64,000 nucleotides of DNA, taken from Gigaspora margarita (Eukaryota > Glomeromycota > Glomeromycetes > Diversisporales > Gigasporaceae). Under the pieces are notes generated by a model. It worked only from the letters and a program-made list of their open reading frames with translations, was not told the DNA's origin and ran no database searches. Every line of letters begins with the position of its first letter. Positions within the stretch are counted from its first letter, which is position 1. The stretch lies in the NCBI GenBank assembly GCA_009809945.1, contig WTPW01000716.1, positions 218,764-282,763 of the forward strand. The letters run 5' to 3'. Both the position numbers and the translations under genes were made by a program. This document shows positions 1 through 11,531 of the stretch, piece by piece.

Positions 1-1170
1 TATCAATATAGGTATTTCATGCTAAGTTTAATTTCAATAGTTGTAATATTAATTAGGATAAGACATGGATATTAATAATTTATTAGGCTTTAATTTTAAA
101 AGAATGTATATTTATGTTTTTTTAATTTAAAGAGAGTATACATTAGATGCATAGATGATGAACAAAGGGAAGGACCAACCATTTATATAAATTCTAAATC
201 TCAGATACATTTACATTGTTACTACTACGTTTATACTTCTTGAGTAATGTCCATATAATTAAGCTACTAAGAATACATAATAATGTCTAATACTAGAAAG
301 GTAAGATTAACATAGCTATAACGATACAATTATAGAAGGTATGTGACAACTTTACAAATTTTACCAATATGAAAGTGAGAGGCAAAGGAAAAAAATTATT
401 CATTATAGAATAATGATTGCTTATATTGTAATCACTTTCATATTTTAGCTATGATAATATTTCTAACTGCTCAGTTGCTGGACTCTTGCATAGAAACACA
501 TTGTGGCAACAAATTTAGTACTAAAAATCAGCATTTGTACCTAAACTCTACCTATACAGGATCTTGCCATGTTGTGGCAATATGGTAACTTTCGAATTTT
601 GCATATGTCCACAATATCTGATTCTGATTAGATGCTCTAATTTTGTATTGTTATGCAAAAAGGTGCAATAATCTACATCCTTACTAGGGACGCAATCATG
701 ATTGTATCTAGTGCTTAGGGATTAACAATTATCTCATATCTAATTGCTAAATACAAAGTTAATAGGAAGTCATTAGTGGCAAAAACGATTCTCAGCCCTT
801 TGATTTCTGAATTTAGAGCTCCATAGATTCATTCACATAAAAATTTAATTATCATGTGATTGATGATCTGGGTTTTCTTGAATGCATTTTGCTTTGAAAT
901 CACAGGACTGAGGATTGTTTTTGTTACCACTAATCCACCTGAAAGTCATACTTGAACCTTAAAGTTAATTGCACTTTCCTCTGATACTAGTCATCGTTGC
1001 ATTGCCTGAATGTTTCTTTGATTAGTGGAGTTCAATTAGTATTCAATATTGTATGCATGTTTGAAAAAAGCATTCTCAGCCTAATAATCAGTCACAATTG
1101 AGAACCTATGACAAAATTGATACAATAGCTAGGATTTTTTTTACTCATATGCTTGTTATCAATAATTGGA
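1..1170. other. AT-rich DNA with no recognised feature
   Basis: No reading frame of useful length, no inverted repeat and no word array was seen here. It may hold untranslated or old, eroded repeat sequence. Confidence 0.5.
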
Positions 1171-1322
1171 TAAATTATTGGGGTGTCGGTCAACTAAGTA
1201 AATCAAAACTATATATAGTACTATATAAAAATTAAATATTGAATTGTTTTTTATAATTAAAATGATCAATATCAAATATATGATTAATTAATATATATAT
1301 CAAAATATACACAAGAACAATT

Positions 1323-1486
1323 ACATATGGGACCCCCTACAGCAAAAGGGGCAGTGGGACAAAAAAAATTTTTTTTATTTTAATTGATTTCTTGAAGAAT
1401 CAGATTAATAGGATTACAATTTTTATAAAATTACAAATACAAAATTTTTGTCCCACTGCCCCCTTTTGCGTGGGGGTCCCATATGT
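1323..1486. repeat. Small MITE with about 45-bp inverted repeats
   Basis: ACATATGGGACCCC at the left and GGGGTCCCATATGT at the right begin inverted repeats that run through a GGCAGTGGGACAAAA block. About 65 bp of AT-rich sequence lies between the arms. It sits inside the larger TIR transposon, so it is probably a later insertion. No clear TSD is visible. Confidence 0.75.
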
Positions 1487-1614
1487 CAAATACTAAATAC
1501 AAAAATATAGCAATTTAATGATTATTACATAAATTTATTTATGAAATTAATAAATTATTAAAGAAATTTAATGCGACTTCTTTACCAAATTCTTGTAGTT
1601 GAATGTCTTGTAGC

Positions 1615-3876
1615 TCATATTTTTTCAAGACCCAACTTCAAATTCTTACGTTCAATCTTATCTAAAGTTAGGCGAAGTTTAGATTTCTTTGACAATAAAG
1701 ACATATTGGCATGGGTCTTTAAGTCAAGTTTATTGAAAAGTCCCTTGACTTGTTGCTGGTGAATGACAATAAAGTAAATATGAGTTTGAATGAAGTTATA
1801 AAGTTTAGAGAATTTATATAATTCAAAATGATCAGCTTTGCAAAAATTTCCAAATTCTTCATAAAATTCAATATCATTTAATAACAACGTATGCAAGCCA
1901 AAATCATTAGTATTCACATTATCCATATCATTTTTTAGTTCATTCACATATTCTAATTCCAATTCTGAAGGTGACTTAATCCAATCCTTTTTAAGAACCA
2001 CAAATCGAAAACTGTTTGCAAATAATTGTGCATGTTTTCTACCTATCAGCAAATTATCAGAGGTAAATGTAACCATTGTTCCATCTATTTTTCAAAATGT
2101 TTATATGCTTTATTCATTCCATACTCCAATTTATTAAATATTTGTTCAAATTCATTACTAGATAAAACATCAAATAGCCTCCAATAGCTCATCTGCAAAA
2201 AATATTTCAATATTATCTTTAATGTTTTTAAGTTAATTCTTCTACTCACAAACTTTATCCCGTATCTCGTGTGCTCTTCTACTATTAGGTAATTGAACCA
2301 ATTTGCCATCTTGCATTATTCGAGGAATGGGATCTTGAGTAACTACAAACTGAACTAGTGGCTCATAAAAATGTTCTGCAAAATTTACAAGGCACTTTAT
2401 TTGAATATTAAGTGTCAGATTTATAACCCATGATTTAAAAGATGGCAGTCTTTAAGATATGCTTTGGGTGTCTTATTATAATGTTCTGAATGTTGAATAA
2501 ACCGCTACTAAATTGTATATAAGCTTCGTGACAATTAAGATACTATTTCGCAGTTTGTAACTTATATTCTAATGTGATCGAAGAGGCAATTAGTACTGAT
2601 TATAATGGAAACCCAATCATTTATCATATAAGTTGTTAATTGTTTCAGCAGAAATATTAAGAGGTTTATCTCTACTACTTAAACTATATCCATTATGCAA
2701 ACTCTAGGCCAAATATAAAAGATTATACAGATGTGAAACTCGAGAAAATCCAGTAGTATTTGTAAGATTTCCAAAAGCATTTTGCTCAAAGTGATTAAAC
2801 ACAATCTGTATAATATTAAGTGCACAACCAACTTGGAATGTATTTGTACTAGTTTTTTTGTTGAAAAGAGCAACTGTGCCATTTTTATTTGCTGACATAT
2901 ATGCAGTGTTGTCTGTAGTTCATAATTTACACTTCATAACATCAAACCCTTCTTTTTGAATTGATTTAATAATGGCATTAGATACTGTTTTACTATTACA
3001 TTTAAAAATATTATTAATATGTACTACTGTTACAATAGGCATTTGTATTTATTTGTTCCAAGCCTGATAGCAAATAATTAAATTTTTTATTTCACTATAA
3101 GTCGATTTATCGATTATAATACCAAATGATGGAGCTTGTACAATTTGAGAAATTTGAGTTGCAATATAAAGTTCAGAGACATCTTGATATCAAGTATGAA
3201 GTGTTGAGGTTGATATAATTTTGGGGGATATTCTCTTTTATTTATCTTAAAAAAAGATTTGATTTTATCTTTAAATGCTTTATCCGATATTGTTTGTGAA
3301 TTTTGAACTAAAGAATGAATTGTCACAATATGAAATAATTTTTGATTATTTAAATGTGTTGTTTGAACTCCAAGTGATTGTGTTTTTCTAATTAATTTCT
3401 CAGCTTGATGCTGGAGTTTCTTATTTTCAAGTACTAGTTTACTGTTTGTATTTTGTAAAGACTCATTTGATGAATAGTGTTTGTAAAAATTAACAGTAAT
3501 ATATTTATGTGCTTTTTTTGAAGGTACAGAGACAAAAGTTTGCCTTCATCAGAGCCTTTTGGATGCCACATAGTTGTAATAAGATGATTCACTGCAAACA
3601 CTTCCTCAGCAGGTGAATTTTGTATTAAAGAAATTAAATGATTCCTTCAAATTCTCCCTTTGTTACAATATTATTAGATAACTCCTGATTGGTAAGCTTT
3701 TCTGGTTCTTTATTAGTTATGGATTCATTATTTAAAAACTCTGATAATATTTGAGAAACAGCAAAGATCTGTTCTTGATTCATTATAGCTAATTGACTTG
3801 TTATTTCTTCAATAAATTTATTATGTGAGGTTTTTCTAAAATGTTTCAAGCTGCTTGCTGAGCTTGATAGCATCAT
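1615..3876 (-). pseudogene. Degenerate transposase-like protein of the 1176-4453 transposon
   Basis: The minus strand carries pieces of one protein in shifting frames. From the N-terminal side: a piece with TMWHPKGSDEGKL (about 3560), SELYIATQISQIVQAPSFG (about 3180), TTDNTAYMSANKNGTVALFN (about 2900), NIQIKCLVNFAEHFYEPL (about 2380), and a C-terminal piece with FIVIHQQQVKGLFNKLDLKT. Stops fall where Trp or Gln is likely, for example TGA before TTDNTAYMS, TAG after LYLA, and TAG in EK-stop-MEQW. The pieces resemble a transposase-like ORF that I recall from Rhizophagus-type genomes; this was not checked. The copy cannot make a full protein. No catalytic residues were assigned. Confidence 0.65.
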
Positions 3877-4118
3877 TTGTACGATTTGTAAATTCCCATT
3901 TTAGTAAAAAAATTACTAAATTTAGATGTAGAGGCCCAGAATCATTCAATTTTGAGGCAATTAAATTAGTAAATTTAGCAATAGATCTAGAAGAACAATG
4001 ATACATTAAAAAATTTCAGGTTTTAGTATTACCTTCAATGAAGATATCTCTCTTTTGAATAGTACACAATATGAAGCAGAATTTTTGTAAAGAGTTGACT
4101 TGAGATGACTTAAATTTA

Positions 4119-4250
4119 AATATTAATATTAAAAATTTCAATGTAACTTCGTTATAGATGAATTTTAAACTAGATTTGTGCTTAAATATTAATATTAAAA
4201 ATTTTAATGTAACTTCATTATAGATGTATTTTAAAATAGATTTGTGCTTA
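4119..4250. repeat. 66-bp tandem duplication inside the TIR transposon
   Basis: Two 66-bp units (4119-4184 and 4185-4250) start with AATATTAATATTAAAAATTT and end with GATTTGTGCTTA. They differ at only a few positions. The position just inside the right terminus fits a subterminal repeat, a common transposase-binding arrangement, but that role is inference. Confidence 0.8.
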
Positions 4251-4470
4251 AATAATTTAAAAAAATAAAGCGATTTGCTTTAGACATCTAAAAGCAATCA
4301 GATCATATTTACTATTGAAATATATATTAAAAGTGATAAATTAGTCTGATCACTATCCTAATCACTAAATTCAAAAAAATTTTAATATTTAATTTTTATA
4401 TGGTACTACTGTACATATAGTTTTGATTTACTTAGTTGACCGCACACTCCAATAAATCATGCACGAATAT

Positions 4471-5006
4471 ATTTTTTTTTTCTCTTTATTCTTACTCCCA
4501 GCGATACACAACCACCAACTGTCAGACCAAATGTTTTTACGTTAATGGGGTGCAGTTACCGAGGCTTCCACTTGTGGTCAGGCTGTATCTGAACCAACTC
4601 TGTTGGTAAGGGCATATTCCTTGAACCACTACCACTAACCATCCAACCCAACAAATTGTATACACTATATATAGTGTTCCATTTAAGGCGCATTTGAATG
4701 CTGGATCGCATAGCCAGCCCTAGCAGGTCCAAGTCTGGATGGGGTGCATCCGTCAATTGACATCCTGGGTCCCTATTTCTCGCGGTGTTTCAGTTCCACC
4801 TATATCTATCTAGCCCAGTTCTTGCTTCGCTGCTTATACATAAGAAGTAGCACTGACGTCTTCAACTCCAATGTGGAGCCCAACTGACTACGGTTTTGAT
4901 TCCACAGGTCCTATCATCAACGGGCCGGACCATTATAAGATGTGGCTGAACTGTCCAAATATGGTCCTAGCATCCTAATTCAAGTTGTCCTTCACATGAT
5001 CGTGTG
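4471..5006 (-). mobile_element. Polyadenylated retro-insertion (SINE-like or mRNA retrocopy), minus orientation
   Basis: The insert is flanked by a perfect 16-bp duplication AATCATGCACGAATAT (4455-4470 and 5007-5022). Read on the minus strand it starts near 5006 and ends in a short A-run (4471-4480), with an AATAAA signal just before it (4485-4490). This is the signature of LINE-style retrotransposition. Base composition is clearly more GC-rich than the surroundings. The longest frame (4756-4556, 66 codons) has no recognised domain. No tRNA-like head with convincing A and B boxes was found, so it could be a SINE of other origin or a copied host transcript. Confidence 0.75.
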
Positions 5007-5022
5007 AATCATGCACGAATAT

Positions 5023-5772
5023 TATCTGAATCACATACAAATATTAAAAATGTAATAGTTTTATTATTGCTCAGATTCTAACTAGTCAATTAGGAGCTTC
5101 TGACTGGTATCTGTCATGGTTATGACTAGTCATGACCGGTCATACTATTTTACTACTTCTAAATATAATGCTTTTTTATTTGGTAACAAACATACTTATG
5201 TAAAAATTTATTTGCTTTTTTCTGAATCATATGATTACCATGTTAGCATTATTTAATTATTAAGCTTAATTTAGGCAAAATTTGAAATTATACCCCTTGT
5301 GTCATTTTGTGAAATACAGTAAAAGTTATTACAAGAACATTATTTACATTTCTGGTTTTAGCATGACTGCGTTGCACAGTACCTTATAGAAATAGTACTG
5401 ATCTTATCTGGATTGGCAATTAAACCAATTTTTATTTACTCTTTGTGTACTATTTAAAATTCATATAGTATAAAAATTTTTTTACTATATTTTATTTTTA
5501 AACTTTAGAAAAAAGTGTAGTATTGTAACCAATTATTTGGTTGTAAATAATTTTAATCTAATAGTCCATTTTGATTATTTTATTACCAAATAATTATCTC
5601 AATAAAATAATTCCTATGAGCATAAAATTGTTAAAATTCAACTATAAAATCCTGAGATCGTTAATAGTTTCTATATAAAAATTTGCTAATTTCTAATATA
5701 AATATGTTTATAATTTTGTTATTTGAAATCAATATATATAATTTTTAAATTTTTACTAATCAACAAATACTT
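5023..5772. other. Gene-free AT-rich stretch with a half MITE
   Basis: A short array of GACTAGTCATGACCGGTCAT-like words lies at 5085-5145. At 5262-5333 there is a partial copy of the small MITE seen complete at 59863-59977 (shared TACAGTAAA, CCCCTTGTG and GAAATTATACC on the opposite strand). Nothing else is recognised. Confidence 0.45.
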
Positions 5773-6025
5773 ATATAGAGTAGGTCAATAAAAAACAGGC
5801 AAATTGTTTTTATTAACTTTTTTTAAAAATTTGAATTGAAATATCTTAGCATTATCAAATCAAATTTAATAAAAATTTTTTTATTTTAATTTTATAACTA
5901 TAGATTTAGAATAAAAAAGTTTTATTAGATTTGGTTTGATAATTGTTAAGATATTTCAATCTAAAGTTTAAAAAACTTTTATTTAAAAAATATTTGCCTG
6001 CTTTCTATTGACCTTCTCCCATATA
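5773..6025. repeat. Foldback MITE, family with GGTCAATA ends, copy 1
   Basis: Arms of roughly 120 bp pair along nearly their full length: AGGTCAATAAAAAACAGGC at the left and GCCTGCTTTCTATTGACCT at the right. A related element with the same end motif and similar length is at 10041-10305. No coding potential. Confidence 0.8.
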
Positions 6026-6498
6026 TTACTAATTGACTATATTAATAAAGTAGCTACTATATTTTACCATAACTTCTTTAGTATAAATATCAAAAAAGTT
6101 AAAAAATATAATAATCAACAAAATTAACTATAGTCATTTATAATTTGATATAATATAACTAAAATAATTAGATTGGTTTAGTTTTGATTTTGGGTTTAAA
6201 ATCTTTAAATCTACATTGAAAACTTAAGTTCAAAATCTAAGCTAATTCTAGTTTAATTTGAGCTGAGTTTTAGAACATAGATTTAAAACTTTATTTAGAT
6301 ATAAGTTTTATAGTATCTTATGATTATTTGGTTATTTAAACAACTTAGTATACCTTTAATACAATAGTTATATAACTTATAGATTTTTATTTAGATGTTT
6401 TAATCTATATTTTTGTAATAATGATTCTAATATTATAATTTTGCTTGTAAAACAATAGTTTTAATTTGATTATAAATTGAATTAATAATGCTCAAATA

Positions 6499-6766
6499 CA
6501 GGTTTGGTATATAAGTTTATTATTTTAATAGTTAATTATATATCAAGGGAAATTAATAGTTTGATTAAATGATAATAACTTATAATCTAATTGTTAATTT
6601 GAATATTTAATACTTTTAAATTTATTATTTTATATTAAATCTAGTAACATTAAAATTATTCAAATTAGACTACTAGATTATAAGTTATCATTATTTAATA
6701 AAGTTATTAATTTCTTTTTGTATAAAATCAACTATTAAAGTATATAAATTTGGTATACCAAACCTA
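6499..6766. repeat. TIR MITE, about 270 bp, with AGGTTTGGTATA ends
   Basis: The left end AGGTTTGGTATATAAGTT pairs with AATTTGGTATACCAAACCT at the right. Pairing continues through AATAGTTAATT and ATAACTTATAATCTA to the middle. No coding potential and no clear TSD. Confidence 0.75.
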
Positions 6767-6980
6767 TAATGTTTATTTATTGTTTAAAATTCAAAATAAA
6801 AGTTACTTAATAATTGCAAAAAAGATTTTTTTAACTAGCATAGTATGTAATTAAATTTTATTTTTCTACTTGCCAAATGTAACTTCTATAATTATTATTT
6901 AATTGTGCAGTTTTTTTCTTAAAAACTTACTTGTACATGCTTTGTACAGTACACCCTTTTACAGCTAGTAATACAAATGG

Positions 6981-7267
6981 TAGGGCTCTGCAATTTGATT
7001 TGATCTTCAAATATTTGAATCAAATATTTGATCAAATTCAAATTCAAATTTGACTATATTTGATTTAATTAAATTCAAATCTGGCCAAATTTGATTTGAT
7101 TTGACAAATATTTGATTTGATTTGAAAATTACTATTAAAAATTCAAATTCAAATCAAATTCAAATCCAAATATTTGAATCAAATCAAATTCAAAATCAGG
7201 GTCAATTTGATTTGATCAAATTGAAATTGACCCAATATTTGATTTGATTTGAATTTGAAGAACCCTA
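6981..7267 (+). mobile_element. hAT-type MITE built of TTTGATTTGA words, copy 1
   Basis: The element is 287 bp long. It begins TAGGGCTCT, ends GAACCCTA, and is flanked by an 8-bp duplication with one mismatch (ACAAATGG at 6973-6980, GCAAATGG at 7268-7275). Eight-base duplications and TAGGG-type ends are typical of hAT elements. Almost the whole interior is the word TTTGA and its complement TCAAA, with a conserved centre AAAATTACTATTAAAAATTC. A second copy of the same length lies reversed at 62833-63119. Confidence 0.85.
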
Positions 7268-7275
7268 GCAAATGG

Positions 7276-7460
7276 CTCAGCTCAACTCAGCTCACAGCTA
7301 ACAATTACTAAGTTGAGCTGATCCTTCAGCTCTATAACCAGAGCTGAGCTAGTTATAAGCTGGTCACTCTCAAGCTAAGCTGATTCTTCAGCTCTACAAC
7401 CAGACCTATAAGCTGATCACTCTCAAGCTGAGCCATTTATAAGCTGATTACCTGCTGAGC
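7276..7460. repeat. AGCTGA/TCAGCT word array
   Basis: The words AGCTGA, AGCTCA and TCAGCT recur many times. An outer inverted pair AAATGGCTCAGCT and AGCTGAGCCATTT suggests the ends of another MITE. The TTTGATTTGA element inserted right at its left edge, so the boundary is uncertain. Confidence 0.55.
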
Positions 7461-8126
7461 TACTAATTTGGTAATATATGATTTCACAAAAAATCTTGAT
7501 ATATATACTTCAGTATTCTACTTTTCTTAATATTAATGCGAATAAATTTTTTAGATTTAGATGTATGAAATAGTATAAAATGGCTTAAGCAAGAATTCAC
7601 TAAGGATGGTTTAACCTCAAGCAAAAAGGTAGTTAACAAACAACTGCTTATAAATCACTCAAACACACTTCTTTTTTTAGATTAATCTTATATAAAGTAA
7701 GTAATTCAACAATGTCTTAGTTCTTTAAAATAGTTAGAGTTTGGATCCCGTTTATAAAATCTGAATATATCCAGATATAAAAAGGATATCAGATATTATT
7801 TTTTGTAAAGAGTATATAAATCTAATTTTTAATTTTAAACCGTTATAAATCCAATTTTTATCCAGATGTAGTAATATAATAATAAGTGCGTTAATTAAAT
7901 CGAGAATTTAAATGCATGTGTAAAATTTTAGTAATAAGTAACAATAACATGGACATTGATAAATCACACCACTAGTGTATGAAATTTGTGTGACCATTTT
8001 ATTTAATTTGTATCTAAACCAAATACAGATAGAGTGGGAATATCATAAATAATTGGAATAGTCCGGTCTGATATACCAGAGTTTAATTTTATTTAATGGA
8101 TGCAGATTATATTAGTTGTTGAAACT

Positions 8127-8840
8127 AAAATGGGATATGCTCCCAGAAATAGCAAATAATATTGCGCTGAGAGATCACTGTAAGCAGTTGAGTATGTGCA
8201 GCTTAGTGCTGGTTGGTGGTTTCTTGCCTGCATAATGCAGGCTGGCTGTTAATATGAACATGCGATGTGAATTAATATTCACTAGTTATAGTTATGAAAA
8301 TGGCAGGTTTATTTAGCTGTAATTTATGTACTATTGAAATTGAAACTGAAACGGGATATGCTCCTGGAAATAGCAATAATATTGCGCTAGAAGATAACCA
8401 TAAGCAGTTATTATGCAGCTTAGCGCTAGCTAGTAGTTTCCTGCCTGCATTGCATAATGCAGGCTGGCTGTCAGTATGATATATATATATATATTTTACC
8501 TTAATATATAAGGTGTGCTTAAACATGTGATATTGATATTTGCTTATATAGCAGAGTTATAGCAGTTGAGTTTAACTTATATGGGGTCCCCAAAATTCCA
8601 AGTAGGGATATGTCAGAGTGCATCAGAATCATGGTCAGCAGGATCGGAATCGATCAATTTTGTCCAAAGATCATAAAAAAAATTTTACTAGATCTGACGC
8701 ATCCATCCTGAAATTTTGGGACATCCCTGTAAAATCGTTGAGTTTGTTGCATTTGTGTGGCTTAAAGCTGACCACCTGCATAATGTCAGCTGGCTGTTAG
8801 TATAAACACATTATATTAATATTATGAGAATGGCCAGATT
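8127..8840. repeat. Three diverged copies of an internal repeat
   Basis: Copies near 8127-8255 and 8349-8480 share GGGATATGCTCC, AATATTGCGCT and CATAATGCAGGCTGGCTGT. A third, shorter copy at 8729-8840 keeps the distal part (CTGCATAATG, GCTGGCTGTTAGTAT). They lie inside the 7735-9379 hAT-type element. The short frames here are not convincing genes. Confidence 0.65.
8583..8728. repeat. MITE with GGTCCC...AAAATTCC ends
   Basis: GGGTCCCCAAAATTCC at the left is mirrored by GAAATTTTGGGACATCCC at the right. The interior (GTGCATCAGAATCATGGTC, GATCGGAATCGATCAATTTT) matches the fragment at 20955-21055, so it is a dispersed family. Confidence 0.6.
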
Positions 8841-9387
8841 TTTTTGGGAGGGAGGGTTGGGTCAAAATTGTGGTCTGTCGCCAGTTTACATTTCCCATAG
8901 ATTTATCTTTGTTCTCATTGTCGCCTTTATCAAGTTAGTGATTACTGTTTATAGAAAGTTATTCAAATCATACTCACCTCTTTTGATTATCTGGACTGGA
9001 CTTGTTCTGGTTGATGGTTCCACAATGCGCATCAACATGCTTAGCATCTTTTTGATCTGTTGACTTTATGTCAACTTGAATAAATTCAACGTCATTATTG
9101 TTGCTGATTTCCCGTGATATAGCATGTGATAGAGTTACAATTGTAATGTAAAACAATGCATTTAAAGAAATTAAAAAAAATGCTACTTAGCATAATATTA
9201 AATTGTACAAATATGATAGTATGAAACTCTTTTCTTCGTTAATTAGCAATTAAAAACTGGATAAAAATGGATTTACAAACTGAATATCTTAATAAATATC
9301 CGTTTACAAATCTGAATTAGAAAATATTAAACAGGATGTATATCCGGCTATCCAGTTAAAGATCTGGATTCAAACTCTAAAAATAGT

Positions 9388-9790
9388 AATACAAATTGAT
9401 AAAAATTTTTCAATCAATTAGTTAATAAATTATTTTATCTTAATCAAATTTATTCAACTAATCGATTAGTTGGCCAATTGATTAATCAATTAGTTGACTA
9501 ATCAATTGACCAACTAATCAATTGGCCAACTAATCAATTAGTTGAATAAATAATAAATAAAACTTGGTAAAATACACATAAGGTAGCAACTGAAACAGCT
9601 GAGTTGATATTCTTATATAATCAGTTGATTAACAACCAATTGTTTAGTCTATTAATTGACCAATTGACTAGTCAATTAATTGATTAGTTGGCCAATTGAC
9701 TAATCGATTAGCAACTAATCAATTAATCAACTAAGTTGGGTCTGTAAAATTCAAATCAATTAGTTGTCAACTTTACAACTAATCAATTAA
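9388..9790. repeat. Palindromic AACTAATCAATTAGTTG word array
   Basis: Two blocks (about 9405-9550 and 9601-9785) consist of CAACTAATCAATTAGTTG and TTGGCCAATTGA words in both orientations. The organisation is like the word-array hAT MITEs elsewhere in the window, but the ends and a TSD could not be fixed. Confidence 0.6.
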
Positions 9791-10040
9791 TTTGATTTTT
9801 AATTTATATCACTATTTTAAAATATGATTTATACTAACAATAAAAATTAAATACACAGGATAAGATTTCAATTTATTGGCTATCACATATTAGTAATGAA
9901 TTCAAGGAATCTTTATTTAACAAAATTATATTTATATTTCAATTGTTTCCTGCATTCTGTCCTACTATATAGCAAGTTGAACATGCTATACTATAGTGTG
10001 GGCTCAAAATTTGTCTTACAAATCTGAACAATAAATTTGT

Positions 10041-10305
10041 ATATATGGGAGGAAGTCAATATTGAAAAGGAACAAATTTTTTCTAAATAAAAGTTTTCTC
10101 AACTTTGAACTTAAATATTTTGTTAAATATTGTATTAAATCTAAAAAATTTTATTTTATTTTAATTTTAGATAATTCTAAAATTAAAATAAAAAAAATTT
10201 TATCAAAATTGGTTAAGTAGTTGTCAAAATATTTTAATTTAAAAATTAAAAAATATTTATTAAAAATGATTTGTCCCTTTTCTATTGACATCCCCCATAT
10301 ATATA
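10041..10305. repeat. Foldback MITE, family with GGTCAATA ends, copy 2
   Basis: Left ATATGGGAGGAAGTCAATAT pairs with right CTATTGACATCCCCCATAT, with about 110-bp AT-rich arms. It is a diverged relative of the element at 5773-6025. A short frame read across the right arm is not a gene. Confidence 0.75.
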
Positions 10306-10454
10306 TATGTACAATTTGTAGTTATTCTTTACGAAACTTAATCCTATGCTTTAACCAAGAATTAATACATATAAGAGCCTATAGACTCTTCTTGAATAGG
10401 CGAGCATGTTTGGCTTGAACTGTATCACCTGCTTTGGAAAATACTTGTTTGGTA

Positions 10455-11310
10455 AGTACCATAAATAGCTATATAAAAAATCTCCATAATACCGTATATT
10501 CCAGAAAATAAGCTACCTTTTTTTGGGTAATTTTAAGTAAAAAAATGGGGTAGCTTATTTTCAGGTGAAAGAGGTTTTTAGCGATCGTAAGTAGTCATTA
10601 CATAGTAAAGTCCAAATTTTACTATGTAAATCGATAAAAATCGCTTAAGTAAACTTATTAAGGAGATCAAAATGCATATACTCTAAAATTTTTATGTGAA
10701 TCGAAGAACTTTTTATTATTTGAGTTTTAATTTTTATGTTCGTCGTATATATTTTTTAAAAAATTTTTAATTTTTCTGTCAAACATAAAAATTAAAACTC
10801 AAATAATAAAAAGTTCTCTGATTTGCATAAAATTTTAGAGTATATGCATTTTGATTTCCTGATTAAGTTTACTTAAGCGATTATGAACGATTTGTATAGT
10901 AAAATTTAGCCTTTACTATGTAGCGACCATCATTTACATGGGGGTAGCTTATTTTCAGATAAAAGAGGTTTTTACGTTTTTGGATTTAAATGGGGGGTAG
11001 CTTATTTTTGGGAATATACGGTAGTAGACCCACTATATATCATCCCCAGGTCTACTATATAGATTGAGATTTTTGTAAAAATAAAGACCCTAGTTTACTA
11101 TAGAATCTAAAATGATAAAAGACCTGGATATACTATAGAATAAATATTCGAATAAAATATAATTTGTATTACTTGTACCAATATGCTATATTTATTTATA
11201 TTGCCTGGTACTAGACCCTATCCATACAATAGACCCCTGGGTCTATTATTAGGTTTAAAATTGAGACAATGTAACAAACCCAGGTGTTTTATATGGCTAT
11301 TTATGGTACT
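10455..11310. repeat. AGACCC-word MITE, interrupted by a foldback element
   Basis: AGTACCATAAATAGC at 10455 is mirrored by GCTATTTATGGTACT ending at 11310. Between them AGACCC and GGGTCT words recur (11024-11260). The foldback at 10492-11021 splits it; without that insert the element would be about 325 bp. No TSD was found for the outer element. It might instead be the terminal part of the neighbouring hAT transposon. Confidence 0.5.
10492..11021. mobile_element. Foldback element with CCGTATATTCC ends and TA duplication
   Basis: The 530-bp element begins CCGTATATTCC and ends GGAATATACGG, flanked by TA on both sides. Arms of about 240 bp pair almost throughout, including GGTAGCTTATTTTC near the ends and AATAATAAAAAGTTC near the centre. 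A TA target and long paired arms fit a Tc1/mariner-type foldback MITE. No protein is encoded. Confidence 0.85.
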
Positions 11311-11531
11311 GATATTTAAATGGCTAAAAATCTCTAGCCATTTGAGACAAATACAGAAAACAGGTACAATTAAGCTTCTACCAGTTCAAAAATCAATGTT
11401 TATAGGTAAAACAGCTTCACTTAAATATTGGGTAAGTTCATCTATCTTTTTGGTGGAATTGGTTTATTTTTGTTTTTTTTTGAGCAATTTGCTTTGTATA
11501 TGTTAAGTTTGATGGCACTTTTAAATTTGTA

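Larger units (their letters stand above)
1176..4453 (-). mobile_element. TIR DNA transposon, about 3.3 kb, with a dead transposase
   Basis: The two ends are inverted repeats of about 70 bp. The left end (1176-1245) carries GGTCAACTAAGTAAATCAAA followed by AACTATAT. The right end (4383-4453) reads the same on the minus strand, including the outer TATTGGGGTGT/TATTGGAGTGT. A possible 3-bp duplication AAT flanks both ends, but it is ambiguous because the ends are AT-rich. Inside lie a broken transposase frame on the minus strand, a 66-bp tandem duplication near the right end and a small MITE near the left end. The superfamily cannot be assigned from the ends alone. Confidence 0.75.
7735..9379. 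mobile_element. Non-autonomous hAT-type element, 1.65 kb, with ATCC/GGAT words at both ends
   Basis: A perfect 8-bp duplication AAAATAGT (7727-7734 and 9380-9387) flanks ends TAGAGTTTGGATCC and GGATTCAAACTCTA. The outer 130 bp on each side repeat ATATCCGGAT-like words. No transposase was found. The interior holds three diverged copies of a repeat (around 8127, 8349 and 8729) and an inserted GGTCCC MITE (8583-8728). Confidence 0.85.

Noticed and set aside
8272..8526. Overlapping frames on both strands
   Set aside because: They fall in the internal repeat of the 7735-9379 element and match nothing.
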